A stretch of 64,000 nt of DNA, taken from NCBI GenBank assembly GCA_017465095.1, contig JAFTWX010000046.1:1-64000 (forward strand), given 5' to 3'. The DNA comes from Lachnospiraceae bacterium. Lineage in GTDB: Bacteria; Bacillota; Clostridia; Lachnospirales; Lachnospiraceae. Within the stretch, counting starts at the first letter, position 1, and every line of letters starts with the position of its first letter. The notes beneath the pieces were generated by a model. The model saw only the letters and a list, made by a program, of their open reading frames with translations. It did no database searches and was not told the origin of the DNA. Shown here piece by piece: positions 16,517 through 26,619 of the stretch. The position numbers were made by a program, and so were the translations under genes.

Positions 16517-17872
16517 TTATAACAATACATATTTGGCAATGAATAAAACGGTTAACACATACATAAGCGGTGTTACTTTCTTTGCTTTGCCGCAGCATAC
16601 GTTAATCAATGTGTAAGAGATAACACCGATTGCAATACCTTCTGAGATGCTGTACATAAGAGGCATGCAAAGGAAACAAAGGTATGCAGGAATCGCTTCT
16701 GTTACGTCGTCAAATTTGATATCAACAACAGCCATAACCATAAGGAAACCGACAAAAATAAGTGCAGGGGCTGTCGCAAAGCCCGGGATAGCTGTAAATA
16801 CCGGAGCAAAGAAGATTGCAAGGAGGAACAGGAATCCGGTTACGACGGAGGCAAGACCTGTTCTTGCGCCGACACCGACACCTGCTGAGCTTTCAACATA
16901 AGTTGTTGTAGTGGAGGTACCGAAGATGGCACCTACAAGTGTTGCGATGGCATCCGCTAAAAGAGCCGGTCTGATACGAGGGAGTTTTTCATTCTCATCG
17001 AGCATTTTTGCTTTTGTGGCAACTCCTACAAGTGTTCCGATGGTATCAAACATATCAACAAACAGGAATGCAAAAATAATTACAATAAAGTTTGTTATGC
17101 TGACACCTGAGAAATCTGCTTTGAATACCTGGCCGAAGGTCTCTCCGAATTTAGAGAAATCGGTAAATCCAAGGGACGGATATAAAGAGTAGAAGCCGGC
17201 ATCCGGTGTTACCTGATATAATCCGACGGCCTGACAAATCATACCGAGTACCCATGTGGCAATAATACCGATCAGGATAGCTGCTTTAAATCCTTTTACA
17301 TAAAGAATAACGGTGATAAAAAGACCGATGAGGGCAAGGATTGCACAAATTCCTTCTGTGTTGAAGTTTCCGCGGAAATTTACATAGGAAAGAAGAGTGG
17401 AATCATTATTTACGACAAGGTGCGCGCCCTGAAGACCGATGAAAGCGATGAAGAGACCGATTCCGGCGCTCACGCCCTTTTTCAGTGTACTTGGAATCGC
17501 ATTGAAGATTGCTTCGCGAACATTTGTCAGTGACAAAACAATGAATACGATACCTTCCACAGCTACGGCGGCGAGAGCGATTCGCCAATCATATCCCATA
17601 CCGATACATACGGTGTAAGCAAAGTAAGCGTTCAGTCCCATACCCGGCGCAAGAGCGAACGGATAGTTGGCCATAAGGGCCATGCACATGGTTCCGACAA
17701 AGGAGGCAAGACAGGTTGCAATGAGAACTGCTGTCGGGTCCATGCCTGATGCAGAGAGCATGTTTGGGTTTACGGCTAAAATGTAAGCCATAGTCATAAA
17801 GGTAGTGATACCGGCGATGACTTCAGTCTTGACATTCGTACCGTTTTCTTTTAATTTAAAAAATTTTTCCAT
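16517..17872 (-). CDS. NCS2-family purine permease
   Basis: 451 residues with about 12-14 membrane segments. The start ATG at 17870-17872 has AGGAA 8 bases upstream; an upstream in-frame ATG at 17912-17914 would overlap apt and lacks a site. The sequence shows the AzgA/PbuG-type subgroup of NCS2 transporters: TEVIAGITTFMTMAYIL and NPNMLSASGMDPTAV at the N-terminus, the FALAPGMGLNAYFAY motif, FVDMFDTIGTLVGVATKAKM and GTSTTTTYVESSAGVGVGAR. These proton symporters import adenine, guanine or hypoxanthine. Placement downstream of apt supports purine base uptake and salvage. Which base is preferred cannot be decided here. Confidence 0.92.
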   Translation of the reverse strand: MEKFFKLKENGTNVKTEVIAGITTFMTMAYILAVNPNMLSASGMDPTAVLIATCLASFVGTMCMALMANYPFALAPGMGLNAYFAYTVCIGMGYDWRIALAAVAVEGIVFIVLSLTNVREAIFNAIPSTLKKGVSAGIGLFIAFIGLQGAHLVVNNDSTLLSYVNFRGNFNTEGICAILALIGLFITVILYVKGFKAAILIGIIATWVLGMICQAVGLYQVTPDAGFYSLYPSLGFTDFSKFGETFGQVFKADFSGVSITNFIVIIFAFLFVDMFDTIGTLVGVATKAKMLDENEKLPRIRPALLADAIATLVGAIFGTSTTTTYVESSAGVGVGARTGLASVVTGFLFLLAIFFAPVFTAIPGFATAPALIFVGFLMVMAVVDIKFDDVTEAIPAYLCFLCMPLMYSISEGIAIGVISYTLINVCCGKAKKVTPLMYVLTVLFIAKYVLL

Positions 17873-17900
17873 GTTTTTTTCCTTTCTTAAGTTGGCTGTC

Positions 17901-18425
17901 TTATTTACCCTCATAGGTAATTACAGCGTCGACAGAGTAGTTTTTTAGTTTTTCCCGACCGTTCAGACCGGCCAGCTCCATTAAAAATAAAATTTTCACG
18001 ACCTCTCCGCCAAGCTGTTCAATCAGCTTTGCAGCGGCTTCAATGGTTCCGCCGGTTGCAATCAGGTCATCCACAAGGACAACTTTTTGTCCGGGTTTTA
18101 TGGAGTCGGCGTGTATTTCGATTTCTGATGTTCCGTATTCAAGTTCGTATGAGGCAGAAACCGTTTCGCAGGGGAGTTTTCCTTTTTTGCGAATCAAAAC
18201 AAAGGGTTTGCCGAGGGCATAAGCAAGCGGTGCTCCGAAAACAAATCCTCTGGATTCGGCACCTGCAATCACATCGAAAGAAACACCTTCCAGGCGTTCC
18301 AAAAGAGAATCAATTGCAAGGTGAAAACCATCCGCATTTTCAAGTACACTTGTCACGTCGCGAAACAAAATGCCGGGCTCCGGAAAATCAGGAATGGTAC
18401 GTACATAATCCTCCAATTTTTTCAT
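17901..18425 (-). CDS. apt: Adenine phosphoribosyltransferase
   Basis: 174 residues, normal for the family. It converts adenine and PRPP to AMP in the cytoplasm. The PRPP-binding motif VVLVDDLIATGGT, the N-terminal IPDFPEPGILFRDVT and the GAESRGFVFGAPLA segment are all diagnostic of Apt. The start has a perfect AAGGAGG site. It is followed after about 28 bases by the purine permease on the same strand, forming a purine salvage unit. No purine riboswitch was recognised upstream. Confidence 0.95.
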   Translation of the reverse strand: MKKLEDYVRTIPDFPEPGILFRDVTSVLENADGFHLAIDSLLERLEGVSFDVIAGAESRGFVFGAPLAYALGKPFVLIRKKGKLPCETVSASYELEYGTSEIEIHADSIKPGQKVVLVDDLIATGGTIEAAAKLIEQLGGEVVKILFLMELAGLNGREKLKNYSVDAVITYEGK

Positions 18426-18484
18426 AGGTATATCCTCCTTCCCTTACAAAATATAGTATCATAGGAAAAAAGAAAAAGGTATTC

Positions 18485-18513
18485 TTGACAATTTTCGTTT
18501 ATTTTATTATGAT
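18485..18513 (+). promoter_or_regulatory. Sigma-A promoter of the pheS T-box leader
   Basis: Consensus TTGACA, 17 bases, TATGAT. It drives a leader of about 320 bases before pheS. Confidence 0.8.
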
Positions 18514-18554
18514 ATTTTGTGTGAGTTTTATAAAATTATAAATGCCATGAAGGT

Positions 18555-18790
18555 GTCAGTAGAGATACATTTTCGGTCAGAGAGAGGGAGCCACCGGCTG
18601 AAAGCCCCTTACGTTCAGATGTTGATTGAATTTCCCACCGGAGCAGCTTTGTTGAAATAACAGTAGGCAGAGACGTCGGCGCACGTTACGCGCGAAAGAG
18701 TGTCTCGGGAATATCTCCTGGGGAACATGGGTGGTACCGCGGATTTTATTCGTCCCTTGCATAACGGATTGTGCATGGGGCTTTTTTTAT
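18555..18790 (+). promoter_or_regulatory. T-box leader (tRNA-Phe sensing) of pheST
   Basis: The hallmark T-box TGGTACCGCGG is at 18732-18742, followed by a terminator. Upstream lies an AGAGAGGGAGCC region and the stem I sequence; the likely specifier triplet is TTC at 18632-18634 (Phe) within a GAATTTCCCACC loop. Uncharged tRNA-Phe would pair with both specifier and T-box and stabilise the antiterminator, turning on pheS and pheT. Apart from this leader I see no other feature in 18426-18844. Confidence 0.9.
18752..18788 (+). terminator. Conditional terminator of the T-box leader
   Basis: GTCCCTTGCA pairs with TGCATGGGGC (one mismatch and one G-T pair), followed by seven T residues. It shares bases with the T-box antiterminator. 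Confidence 0.8.
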
Positions 18791-18844
18791 GCAAAAGCAG
18801 ACATATCCCACGCAAAGTATAGGAACAAAGAAAGGAAGAAAAGT

Positions 18845-19870
18845 ATGAACGCAAATTTAGAGCAGATTAAGCAGGAAATTATTTCCGGCGCAGAGGAACT
18901 TACATCCTCCAAAGAAGTTTATGAATTCAAGAAAAAATTCTTGGATGGCAAGGCCGGAAAAATCGGTATGTTGATGAAGGAAATGAAAAATATTGCTCCG
19001 GAGGAACGTGCAGCCTACGGGAAAGGGGTTAACGAGCTCAAAGAGTGGGCGCTTGGATTTTTAGGTGACCTTGATGTCAAGATGAAAGAAAAAGAGCTTC
19101 AGGCAAGATATGAAGCGGAAAAGATTGACATCTCCCTGCCGGCAGCGGAAGAAAAGGAAGGAAATCTTCATCCGATTACACTTGTGCGCAATCAGCTGAT
19201 TGATATTTTTGCAGGTATGGGATTTGAAATATATGAAGGAAGAGAAATCGAGACGGATTATTATAACTTCACGGCATTAAATACACCGCAGGATCATCCG
19301 GCAAGAGATATGCAGGATACCTTCTATCTGTCTCCGGAGTTTTTGCTCCGCACACAGACATCGGCAGGACAGATTCACGTTATGGAGAATTCCAAACCGC
19401 CGATTAAGATTTTGTCACCGGGTAAGGTGTTCCGTTCCGATGATGATGCGACACATTCCCCAATGTTTACACAGATGGAAGGTCTTGTAGTGGACAAAGG
19501 AATTACTCTTTGTGACCTTCAGGGTATGCTGGATGTGTTTGTAAAGAAAATTTACGGAGAGGGAACAAAGACAAGACTTCGTCCTTCCTATTTCCCGTTT
19601 ACAGAGCCGTCCGTAGAAGTGGACTGTAGTTGTTTTGAATGCGGCGGAACCGGTTGTAAGCTTTGTAAAGGTACCGGATGGATCGAGATCCTCGGAGCCG
19701 GTGTTGTAAATAACAAAGTGCTTGAAAATTGCGGAATTGACCCGAATGAGTACAGCGGCTTTGCGTTCGGTATCGGTATTGAACGTACTGCAATGCTCAA
19801 ATACGGTATCAACAATATTAAACTGTTATTTGAATCGGATCTGCGTGTGCTTTCGCAGTTAAATGACTAG
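18845..19870 (+). CDS. pheS: Phenylalanine--tRNA ligase alpha subunit
   Basis: 341 residues, the usual length. With PheT it charges tRNA-Phe. The class II motifs are present: the [22 protein letters not shown] region (motif 2 area), [21 protein letters not shown] and the C-terminal [17 protein letters not shown] (motif 3). The start was placed at ATG 18845 behind GAAAGGAAG; the open frame extends upstream through the T-box terminator but that part is leader. It is regulated by the T-box and is followed after 27 bases by pheT. Confidence 0.97.
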   Translation: MNANLEQIKQEIISGAEELTSSKEVYEFKKKFLDGKAGKIGMLMKEMKNIAPEERAAYGKGVNELKEWALGFLGDLDVKMKEKELQARYEAEKIDISLPAAEEKEGNLHPITLVRNQLIDIFAGMGFEIYEGREIETDYYNFTALNTPQDHPARDMQDTFYLSPEFLLRTQTSAGQIHVMENSKPPIKILSPGKVFRSDDDATHSPMFTQMEGLVVDKGITLCDLQGMLDVFVKKIYGEGTKTRLRPSYFPFTEPSVEVDCSCFECGGTGCKLCKGTGWIEILGAGVVNNKVLENCGIDPNEYSGFAFGIGIERTAMLKYGINNIKLLFESDLRVLSQLND

Positions 19871-19897
19871 TTCGCAGGGAAAGGTTAGGTAAAAAAT

Positions 19898-22318
19898 ATG
19901 ATTACACCTCTTAGTTGGTTAAAAGAATATGTAGATATTGATATTACACCGCAGGAGCTTCAGGATAAGCTGTTTTCCTGTGGATTTGAAGTGGAAGAAT
20001 TATACGAAGTAGGAAAAGACATCAGCAAAGTTGTTGTCGGAAAGGTTTTGACCTGTGAAGCAATTCCGGAGACACATCTTCATGTGTGTCAGGTAGATTG
20101 CGGAGAGCACGGAACCTTCCAGATTTGCTGCGGTGCAGACAATGTTGCAGCCGGCGGCAAGTTCCCGGTAGCCCTTGTGGGAGCGACAGTTTATGCGACG
20201 GCAAAAGATCACAAGACAGTGGAAGGTGTTATGACCATCGGCAAAGGAAAACTTCGCGGTTATGAGTCCTTCGGTATGCTCTGTTCCGGCGTGGAGCTCG
20301 GTGTGAGCGAGAATATGTTCCCGGGAGCAGGATATAACGGTCTTCTTGTTTTACCGGAAGATGCGCAGGTCGGTGCGGATGTAAAACCGATGCTCGGTCT
20401 GGATGATTGGATTTTTGATATTGCAATTACGGCAAACAGACCGGATTGCCAGAGTATTTTCGGTATCGCAAGAGAAGTGGCTGCAGTGCTCGAAAAAGAG
20501 CTGAAAATGCCGGCTCTTGATTACACGGAGACAGATGCGGAGCTGGAAGGATTCAAAGTGTCCGTAGATTGTCCGGATCTCTGTCCGAGATACAGTGCGC
20601 ATTATGTGACGGATGTGACCATTGGGGAATCACCTGCATGGATGAAACGTCGCCTTGCCCTTGTGGGAATTGATGCGATCTCTAATGTTGTTGACATTAC
20701 AAACTATATTTTAAAAGAACTCGGACAGCCGATGCATGCGTTTGACCTTTCTACATTGGAAGGCAATGCAATCAATGTAAGACGTGCAAACGACGGCGAA
20801 AAGATTGTGACATTGGATGAGCAGGAACTTACGCTTAACAATGCCAATATGGTAATTTGTGACGGTGTAAAACCGGTAGCACTTGCCGGTGTTATGGGCG
20901 GACTGAATTCCGAAATCAGAGAGACAACAAGTGCAGTACTTTTTGAGTCTGCAAAATTTGCCCGCGACAATATCCGCAGAACTTCAAGGGCGGTAGGCAA
21001 ACGTTCGGATTCCAGTGCCCGCTATGAAAAGGGTGTGGACGAATATGCGACAGTTATGGCCATGAAACGTGCTCTTCATTTAATCGAAGAACTCGGTTGC
21101 GGTAAGGTTGCAAAGACACACGTAGATGTGAACACAGGAAACAGTGTGGAGCCGAGAGCTTTGACCGTAAGTATTGACAGAGTAAATAAATGTCTCGGTA
21201 TTGTTGTGCCGAACGAGGAAATTCTCAAGATTATGACAAATCTTTGCTTTGAACCGGCCATCGACGGAGATAATTTAAATCTTTGTGTTCCGGCTTATCG
21301 TGAAGATGTGGAAACATATCAGGATATTGCGGAAGAAGTAATCCGTATGTACGGCTATGAACATGTGGTTCCTGCATTTATGCCATCTGCACAGGTGACA
21401 ATCGGTGGACTTAACCAGGTGCAGAAGTCAGAGCTGAGGCTGAAAAAAGCACTGTGTGGCGTAGGTGCGTACGAGTGTATTCACTATTCGTTCTTCTCAC
21501 CGTCGGATTTGGATATGTTAAGACTTCCGGAAGATGCCGTAGAACGCAAAGCAATCCGTATTATGAATCCGATCAGTGAAGAGATTTCACTCATGAGAAC
21601 GACACTTGCGGCTTCTATGATTAATGCAATATCACGCAATCAGAAGAAAGGTAATCTGGAAGGCAGATTGTTTGAAATCGGTAACGTATATATGCCGTAT
21701 GAACTTCCGCTGACCCGGTATCCGGATGAAAAACCAAGACTTTGTGTCGGAATTTTCGGTGAAAAAGAGTCTTTCTTTACGATGAAAGGAATTGCTGAGA
21801 AGATTGCGGATATATTACATTTGACATTTGAATATGAAGCGATGAGCAACACATTCCTTCATCCGTACCAGACAGCAAAGGTATTGTGTGAAGGTGTTGA
21901 AATCGGTTATTTCGGAAAACTTGCTTACGACATCGCAGAATCAAAAGATCTCCGCAGCGCTGCTTATGTGATGGAACTTGATTTAAAACTCTTATCCCAG
22001 TGGTATGACAAAAAGGCGGTATTCACTCCGCTTCCGAAGTTCCCGGAGGAGAGCAGAGACCTTGCGCTTGTTGCGGACAGAGCGATTACATGCGGTGAAA
22101 TCGAGAAAGTAATGAAGGAAGCATGTAAATATATCACAAAGATCTCTCTCTTTGACATTTACGAGGGAGAACAGATTGCAGCGGATAAGAAGAGTATGGC
22201 GTTCACCGTTGTGTTTACACCGAAGAATGAAGCGTTTACCGCAGAGTCTGTAGACGGTTATGTGAAAAAAATATTGAAACAGTTAAACAAAGCTTACGGT
22301 GTGGAACTGAGAAGCTAA
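19898..22318 (+). CDS. pheT: Phenylalanine--tRNA ligase beta subunit
   Basis: 806 residues, full length for bacterial PheT. Domains in order: N-terminal WLKEYVDIDITP and an EMAP-II-like tRNA-binding OB fold (residues about 40-150), B3/B4 editing region (about 210-400, LALVGIDAISNVVDITNYIL and GQPMHAFDL), B5 domain (about 410-480), a catalytic-like core and the FDX-ACB anticodon-binding domain at the C-terminus (LPKFPEESRDLALV onward). It forms the alpha2-beta2 enzyme with PheS and shares the T-box-controlled transcript. Confidence 0.97.
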   Translation: MITPLSWLKEYVDIDITPQELQDKLFSCGFEVEELYEVGKDISKVVVGKVLTCEAIPETHLHVCQVDCGEHGTFQICCGADNVAAGGKFPVALVGATVYATAKDHKTVEGVMTIGKGKLRGYESFGMLCSGVELGVSENMFPGAGYNGLLVLPEDAQVGADVKPMLGLDDWIFDIAITANRPDCQSIFGIAREVAAVLEKELKMPALDYTETDAELEGFKVSVDCPDLCPRYSAHYVTDVTIGESPAWMKRRLALVGIDAISNVVDITNYILKELGQPMHAFDLSTLEGNAINVRRANDGEKIVTLDEQELTLNNANMVICDGVKPVALAGVMGGLNSEIRETTSAVLFESAKFARDNIRRTSRAVGKRSDSSARYEKGVDEYATVMAMKRALHLIEELGCGKVAKTHVDVNTGNSVEPRALTVSIDRVNKCLGIVVPNEEILKIMTNLCFEPAIDGDNLNLCVPAYREDVETYQDIAEEVIRMYGYEHVVPAFMPSAQVTIGGLNQVQKSELRLKKALCGVGAYECIHYSFFSPSDLDMLRLPEDAVERKAIRIMNPISEEISLMRTTLAASMINAISRNQKKGNLEGRLFEIGNVYMPYELPLTRYPDEKPRLCVGIFGEKESFFTMKGIAEKIADILHLTFEYEAMSNTFLHPYQTAKVLCEGVEIGYFGKLAYDIAESKDLRSAAYVMELDLKLLSQWYDKKAVFTPLPKFPEESRDLALVADRAITCGEIEKVMKEACKYITKISLFDIYEGEQIAADKKSMAFTVVFTPKNEAFTAESVDGYVKKILKQLNKAYGVELRS

Positions 22319-22351
22319 AAAACTGTTCATACAATATGAGGCTACCATATC

Positions 22352-23386
22352 ATGACAGAACTTAAAAAATCGGATTTTTATTTTGATTTGCCGCAGGAGC
22401 TGATTGCGCAGGATCCGCTTTCGGACAGAAGCAGTTCCAGGCTATTGAAACTGAATAAAGAGACAGGCGAAATGGAGCATCATGTGTTCAAAGAGGTGAT
22501 TGATTTTCTAAAGGAGGGTGACTGTCTTGTCTTAAATGACACGAAAGTTATCCCGGCCAGACTCTTTGCAACCAAGGAAGATACCGGAGCGACAATCGAA
22601 GTGCTGTTGCTGAAACGAAGAGAAAATGATGTGTGGGAAACGCTCGTGAAGCCCGGCAAAAAGGCAAGACCGGGCACTCGCCTTGTGTTCGGCGACGGAC
22701 TGCTTCGCGCGGAAGTGACCGATGTGCTGGAAGAAGGAAACAGGCTGATACGGTTTGAGTATGAAGGAATCTTTGAAGAAATACTTGATCGTCTCGGAGA
22801 GATGCCGCTTCCGCCGTATATTACCCACAAGCTGCAGGACAAAACCCGTTATCAGACGGTATATGCCAAGTATGAAGGCAGCGCGGCTGCACCGACGGCG
22901 GGACTTCATTTTACGCCGGAGCTTCTGAAAGCGGTGGAAGAAAAAGGGGTAAAGATTGCGTATGTAACACTTCATGTGGGGCTCGGAACTTTCCGCCCGG
23001 TCAAGGAGGAAAATGTGCTGGATCATCACATGCATTCGGAATATTATCAGGTGTCTGCGGAAGCGGCAAAGATTGTAAATGATACAAAGAAAAACGGAGG
23101 CCGGGTCATCTGTGTCGGAACGACAAGCTGTCGCACGGTGGAGAGCGCATCGGACGAAAACGGAGTTCTTAAGCCGGGCTGTGATAACACGGAGATTTTT
23201 ATTTATCCGGGGTATCGTTTTAAAATTTTGGACGGACTGATTACTAATTTTCATTTGCCGGAATCTACACTGATTATGTTGGTGTCGGCATTGGCGGGAC
23301 GGGAAAACGTCCTTCGGGCATACGAAACCGCCGTGCACGAGCAATATAGATTTTTTTCTTTCGGAGATGCAATGATATTGTTGTAA
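22352..23386 (+). CDS. queA: S-adenosylmethionine:tRNA ribosyltransferase-isomerase (queuosine synthesis)
   Basis: 344 residues, typical length. It transfers and isomerises the ribosyl group of SAM onto preQ1-modified tRNA to give epoxyqueuosine. Recognised by [16 protein letters not shown] at the start, [14 protein letters not shown], the [14 protein letters not shown] motif, [10 protein letters not shown] and [16 protein letters not shown] near the end. The ribosome binding site is weak (GAGG about 12 bases upstream), so it may depend on translation from pheT, 33 bases upstream. Its pathway partner tgt lies 32 kb downstream rather than beside it, which differs from the common queA-tgt-yajC cluster. 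Confidence 0.97.
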   Translation: MTELKKSDFYFDLPQELIAQDPLSDRSSSRLLKLNKETGEMEHHVFKEVIDFLKEGDCLVLNDTKVIPARLFATKEDTGATIEVLLLKRRENDVWETLVKPGKKARPGTRLVFGDGLLRAEVTDVLEEGNRLIRFEYEGIFEEILDRLGEMPLPPYITHKLQDKTRYQTVYAKYEGSAAAPTAGLHFTPELLKAVEEKGVKIAYVTLHVGLGTFRPVKEENVLDHHMHSEYYQVSAEAAKIVNDTKKNGGRVICVGTTSCRTVESASDENGVLKPGCDNTEIFIYPGYRFKILDGLITNFHLPESTLIMLVSALAGRENVLRAYETAVHEQYRFFSFGDAMILL

Positions 23387-23393
23387 AAAGTCA

Positions 23394-23422
23394 TTGCCAA
23401 AGTAGACATAATTTGTTAAAAT
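23394..23422 (+). promoter_or_regulatory. Promoter for the PilZ gene
   Basis: TTGCCA, 17 bases, TAAAAT, about 50 bases before the GTG start at 23475. Confidence 0.65.
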
Positions 23423-23474
23423 AACTCATATATGATTTGGGAAGATTCTTCTGAGAAGAAGAAAGGGGTTAGCT

Positions 23475-23816
23475 GTGGACGAAAGAAGGAAGAGCAAGAG
23501 AATCGAACTGGAAGCCAGAATCTTAATCAAGAGACTCGGCGGAAATGGTGAAACAGAGGAAGTCAGCATTGACATCATCGATGTTTCCAAGACCGGAGTT
23601 GGATTTTCGTGTAAAAAACCACTGGAGATCGGGGCTGTATATGAAGCCTATCTGACGATCTGGACTAAGGAAGTCATTCATGCGTTTATTGAAATTGTCC
23701 GTATTATCAAAGAGGACGGTACATTCAATTACGGTGGTATTTTTATCGGTATGCCGGAGATGGACGCAGCGAGAATTGCTGTATATGATACAGTGAAAAC
23801 AGCGACAGAAGAATAA
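23475..23816 (+). CDS. PilZ domain protein, probable c-di-GMP receptor
   Basis: 113 residues, a single PilZ domain. GTG start with GAAAGGGG about 7 bases upstream. The c-di-GMP binding signature is visible: RRKSKRIELEARI near the N-terminus (RxxxR type) and DVSKTGVGF (D/NxSxxG) about 30 residues on. Stand-alone PilZ proteins bind c-di-GMP and act on a partner; none is obvious here, though the window also encodes an HD-GYP phosphodiesterase. It has its own promoter and is followed after 30 bases by a SHOCT protein. Confidence 0.88.
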   Translation: MDERRKSKRIELEARILIKRLGGNGETEEVSIDIIDVSKTGVGFSCKKPLEIGAVYEAYLTIWTKEVIHAFIEIVRIIKEDGTFNYGGIFIGMPEMDAARIAVYDTVKTATEE

Positions 23817-23846
23817 TAAAAGACTGGATGAAAAGGAGAAGAGTAT

Positions 23847-24380
23847 ATGCAGTGTTGTATTTGTAACAAAGACTCTGTTGGAGAGGTTTGTAACAGTTGT
23901 ATCCGTTCGGAACAGGTAGTATATTCCAAAGAGTGGACATACAAGGAAGGGTTACTTGTAAAGAAAACAGAAGATTTTAAGGTGACGGTTTCCAATGCGA
24001 GAGTAAACGGTATCGCAGCGATGAGTACATCTGAGAGCGGTATGAATGCCAGAATTGACAGTTTTAACCATTATCTTGGTTATGTTCAGGGTGTCGGAAC
24101 AAGTTCGTTCAACGGAAAACCGGCTCCGATGGTACATATCAAATCAGCTACAGGCTTAGAGCGTTATCTTATTTTTCCTCAGCTTGCAGATGAAGCGGGT
24201 ATGAAAGCAGCTATTGATGAAGCGAAAGGCAAGATGCTCGGCGCCGGCGGTGGCGGTGCTGCAGCAGGCGGACCTTCACCGGAAGTTCAGGAAAAACTGA
24301 ACAAGCTGAATCTGTTAAAGGCAAATGGTATTTTAAGTGAAGACGAGTACCAGAAAGAGAAAGCAAAACTCGGATTATAA
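23847..24380 (+). CDS. Zinc-ribbon-like protein with C-terminal SHOCT domain
   Basis: 177 residues, cytoplasmic. The N-terminus has CCICNKDSVGEVCNSC, four to five cysteines in a zinc-ribbon spacing. A beta-rich middle domain is followed by a glycine/alanine linker (LGAGGGGAAAGGPS) and a SHOCT module (KLNLLKANGILSEDEYQKEKAKL). SHOCT domains are short oligomerisation or interaction elements at protein ends. The role is unknown. It has a good AAAGGAG site and sits between a PilZ gene and an acyltransferase gene with short gaps, so the three may be cotranscribed. Confidence 0.75.
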   Translation: MQCCICNKDSVGEVCNSCIRSEQVVYSKEWTYKEGLLVKKTEDFKVTVSNARVNGIAAMSTSESGMNARIDSFNHYLGYVQGVGTSSFNGKPAPMVHIKSATGLERYLIFPQLADEAGMKAAIDEAKGKMLGAGGGGAAAGGPSPEVQEKLNKLNLLKANGILSEDEYQKEKAKLGL

Positions 24381-24392
24381 TTAGGATTTTAT

Positions 24393-25334
24393 ATGAGTCA
24401 AAACATGATGAGCAAATCGGGCAGAGAATATACAGTAGAATTATGGAGATTTTTCTTCTGTATGGCTGTGCTCGGTTTGCATTTTTTTATTAAAACTGAA
24501 TATTCATTTTTCAGAGCCGGATATTTGGGGGTTGAATTTTTCTTTCTCCTTTCCGGATACGGAATCTATTCTTACTATATGAAATGCATGAACGGAAAGA
24601 ATATGGGAGAGCGATGGTATCAATTCGGGCGCTATATCGGAGCAAGGATTATACGTTTGTATCCGCTTTATTTCCTGAGTCTTTTGTGCATGCTGGTATT
24701 TCGCATTGTCGCAGAGAAATGGTCACTTGTTCGTATTGTCAACTATATGAAAGCCGGATGGGCTGAGTTTTTATTGCTTCAGTGCGGTCCGCTCGGCGAT
24801 GCGGTTTTAATCAGTCCCCATTGGTATGTGGCAGCTTTTTTCTGGGGAAGTGTTATTTTGCTGCTTCTTTTGCTTTATACCGGAAAAGTGGGAGGATATT
24901 TGCTTTGCCCGGTGATTTCAGTGGCGATTTACAGGTATTACATCGGGTTGATCGGGAAAATAGATATCATTTATTCCTATCATGCGGTGCTTCGTGCACT
25001 TGCCGGTCTGTCGCTCGGTGTGTTTATCGGCTTTGCGGTAAGTTTCGTACATGCGAAAAAAACGGAAATACCATCGTGGATTCGAATGTCCGGATATGTA
25101 ATCGGAAATTTGATTTTGCTTGGCGTGTTTATTTATACCAATTTCGGACACAGAAGTCTGATTGATTTTGTTGTGATCGGATTGTATGCAGTGGCACTCT
25201 TTTTGCTGTTTGCAGTGCAGATTCCGGTAGGGCAAAAAAAGAAAGCCATCTTTCAAAGGCTTTCTTCCTGGACGTATCCTATTTATTTGTTTCAGATGCC
25301 GGTGATAGAATGCCTTTTCTTCCTTATGAAATAA
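24393..25334 (+). CDS. Acyltransferase 3 family integral membrane protein
   Basis: 313 residues with about nine to ten membrane segments. REYTVELWRFFFCMAVLGLH with the catalytic-site His after the first helix, and the GVEFFFLLSGYGIYSYY segment, are typical of the OafA/WecH acyltransferase-3 family, which acetylates or acylates surface sugars from the cytoplasmic side. The C-terminal WTYPIYLFQMPVIE segment is also family-like. The acceptor is unknown. The gene ends 11 bases inside the end of the convergent aroA with no terminator between them. Confidence 0.85.
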   Translation: MSQNMMSKSGREYTVELWRFFFCMAVLGLHFFIKTEYSFFRAGYLGVEFFFLLSGYGIYSYYMKCMNGKNMGERWYQFGRYIGARIIRLYPLYFLSLLCMLVFRIVAEKWSLVRIVNYMKAGWAEFLLLQCGPLGDAVLISPHWYVAAFFWGSVILLLLLLYTGKVGGYLLCPVISVAIYRYYIGLIGKIDIIYSYHAVLRALAGLSLGVFIGFAVSFVHAKKTEIPSWIRMSGYVIGNLILLGVFIYTNFGHRSLIDFVVIGLYAVALFLLFAVQIPVGQKKKAIFQRLSSWTYPIYLFQMPVIECLFFLMK

Positions 25335-26601
25335 GGCTTTCAAGATCGCGGTAAAACGTAGGATAAGAGATGTTGACGCACTCGGCGTCTTTTATATCGG
25401 TTTCGCCGTCTGCCAGCAGAGCTGCAACAGCAAAGCTCATGGCAATCCGGTGATCTAAATAAGAGTCAAGGGCGGCGCCGCGAAGCGGTTTGCCGCCTTT
25501 TATAATCATTCCGTCATCGGTCGGAGTGATGTCACATCCCATTTTTGCAAGATTTTCAGAGACAATGGCAATGCGGTCGGATTCTTTTACTTTTAATTCG
25601 GCTGCATCTTTTATTGTGGTTGTTCCGTCTGCGTAAGCTGCCATCACTGCAATCACAGGGATTTCATCAATCAGTGTCGGTATAATTTCACCTTCGATGG
25701 TAGTTCCGTGCAGTGATGAAGATTTGATCAGCAGGTCGGCGGTGAGCTCGCCGCCGTCGATCCGTTTGTTAAGTATTTCGATATTTCCGCCCATTTCCAG
25801 TGCGACCTTCAAAATTCCGTCTCGGGTCGGGTTGATTCCTACATTTTTGATAAGTATTTCGGAATTCGGGACAATCAGTCCTGCAGCAATAAAATAGGCG
25901 GCAGAAGAGATGTCTCCCGGAACATTGATTTCCAAACCATGTAAATCCGGATGCGGAAGAATGGTGGCGGTCGTATCTTCGCTTGTCACCGTCGCGCCGA
26001 ATGCGCTAAGCATCAGCTCTGTGTGATTCCGGCTGAGGAACGGTTCCGTTACACTTGTGGCTCCTTCTGCATAAAGTCCGGCCAAAAGTACGGATGATTT
26101 CACCTGTGCGGAAGCAACCGGTGAGTCGTAATGAATTCCGTTCAGTGCAGTACCTTCAATGAGAAGCGGTGCACAGTCGTTTCCGTTTTTGCTGGTGATT
26201 TTTGCGCCCATCATGGAGAGCGGTGTAATGATGCGCTTCATCGGGCGTTTGCAGATGGATGCATCGCCGGTCAGCGTCACATTGAAATTTTGTGCGGCCA
26301 GTATACCGGAGATGAGCCGTGTGGTTGTTCCGCTGTTTCCGGCATCAAGCACCTGGGCAGGGGCGCTGAGTCCGTAAAGCCCTTTGCCGTGGATTAATAT
26401 TTCTTCCGGTGTGTTTTCGATTTCGATGCCCATCTTTTGGAAACAGGAAATCGTGGATAGACAGTCCGCACCCTGTAAAAAGTGCGTGACACGTGTGGTT
26501 CCTTTTGCGAGGGAACCGAACATGACTGCGCGGTGGGAGATGGATTTGTCTCCCGGCACCGTGATTTCACCTTGTAATTTGTTTGCACGTTGCAATATCA
26601 T
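25324..26601 (-). CDS. aroA: 3-phosphoshikimate 1-carboxyvinyltransferase (EPSP synthase)
   Basis: 425 residues, normal length. It joins PEP to shikimate 3-phosphate in the shikimate pathway. Diagnostic segments: GEITVPGDKSISHRAVMFGS, the LDAGNSGTTTRLISG loop, PGDISSAAYFIAA, and the C-terminal KVKESDRIAIVSENL and YLDHRIAMSFAVAAL motifs. A GAGGAGA site precedes the ATG. It follows tyrA on the same strand after 18 bases, so the two form an aromatic amino acid operon. It overlaps the convergent acyltransferase gene tail to tail by 11 bases. Confidence 0.96.
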   Translation of the reverse strand: MILQRANKLQGEITVPGDKSISHRAVMFGSLAKGTTRVTHFLQGADCLSTISCFQKMGIEIENTPEEILIHGKGLYGLSAPAQVLDAGNSGTTTRLISGILAAQNFNVTLTGDASICKRPMKRIITPLSMMGAKITSKNGNDCAPLLIEGTALNGIHYDSPVASAQVKSSVLLAGLYAEGATSVTEPFLSRNHTELMLSAFGATVTSEDTTATILPHPDLHGLEINVPGDISSAAYFIAAGLIVPNSEILIKNVGINPTRDGILKVALEMGGNIEILNKRIDGGELTADLLIKSSSLHGTTIEGEIIPTLIDEIPVIAVMAAYADGTTTIKDAAELKVKESDRIAIVSENLAKMGCDITPTDDGMIIKGGKPLRGAALDSYLDHRIAMSFAVAALLADGETDIKDAECVNISYPTFYRDLESLIS

Positions 26602-26619
26602 AACAGATCTCCTCTAATC

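Noticed and set aside
18731..18844. Upstream extension of pheS
   Set aside because: This stretch is the T-box and terminator of the leader; the real start at 18845 has its own ribosome binding site.
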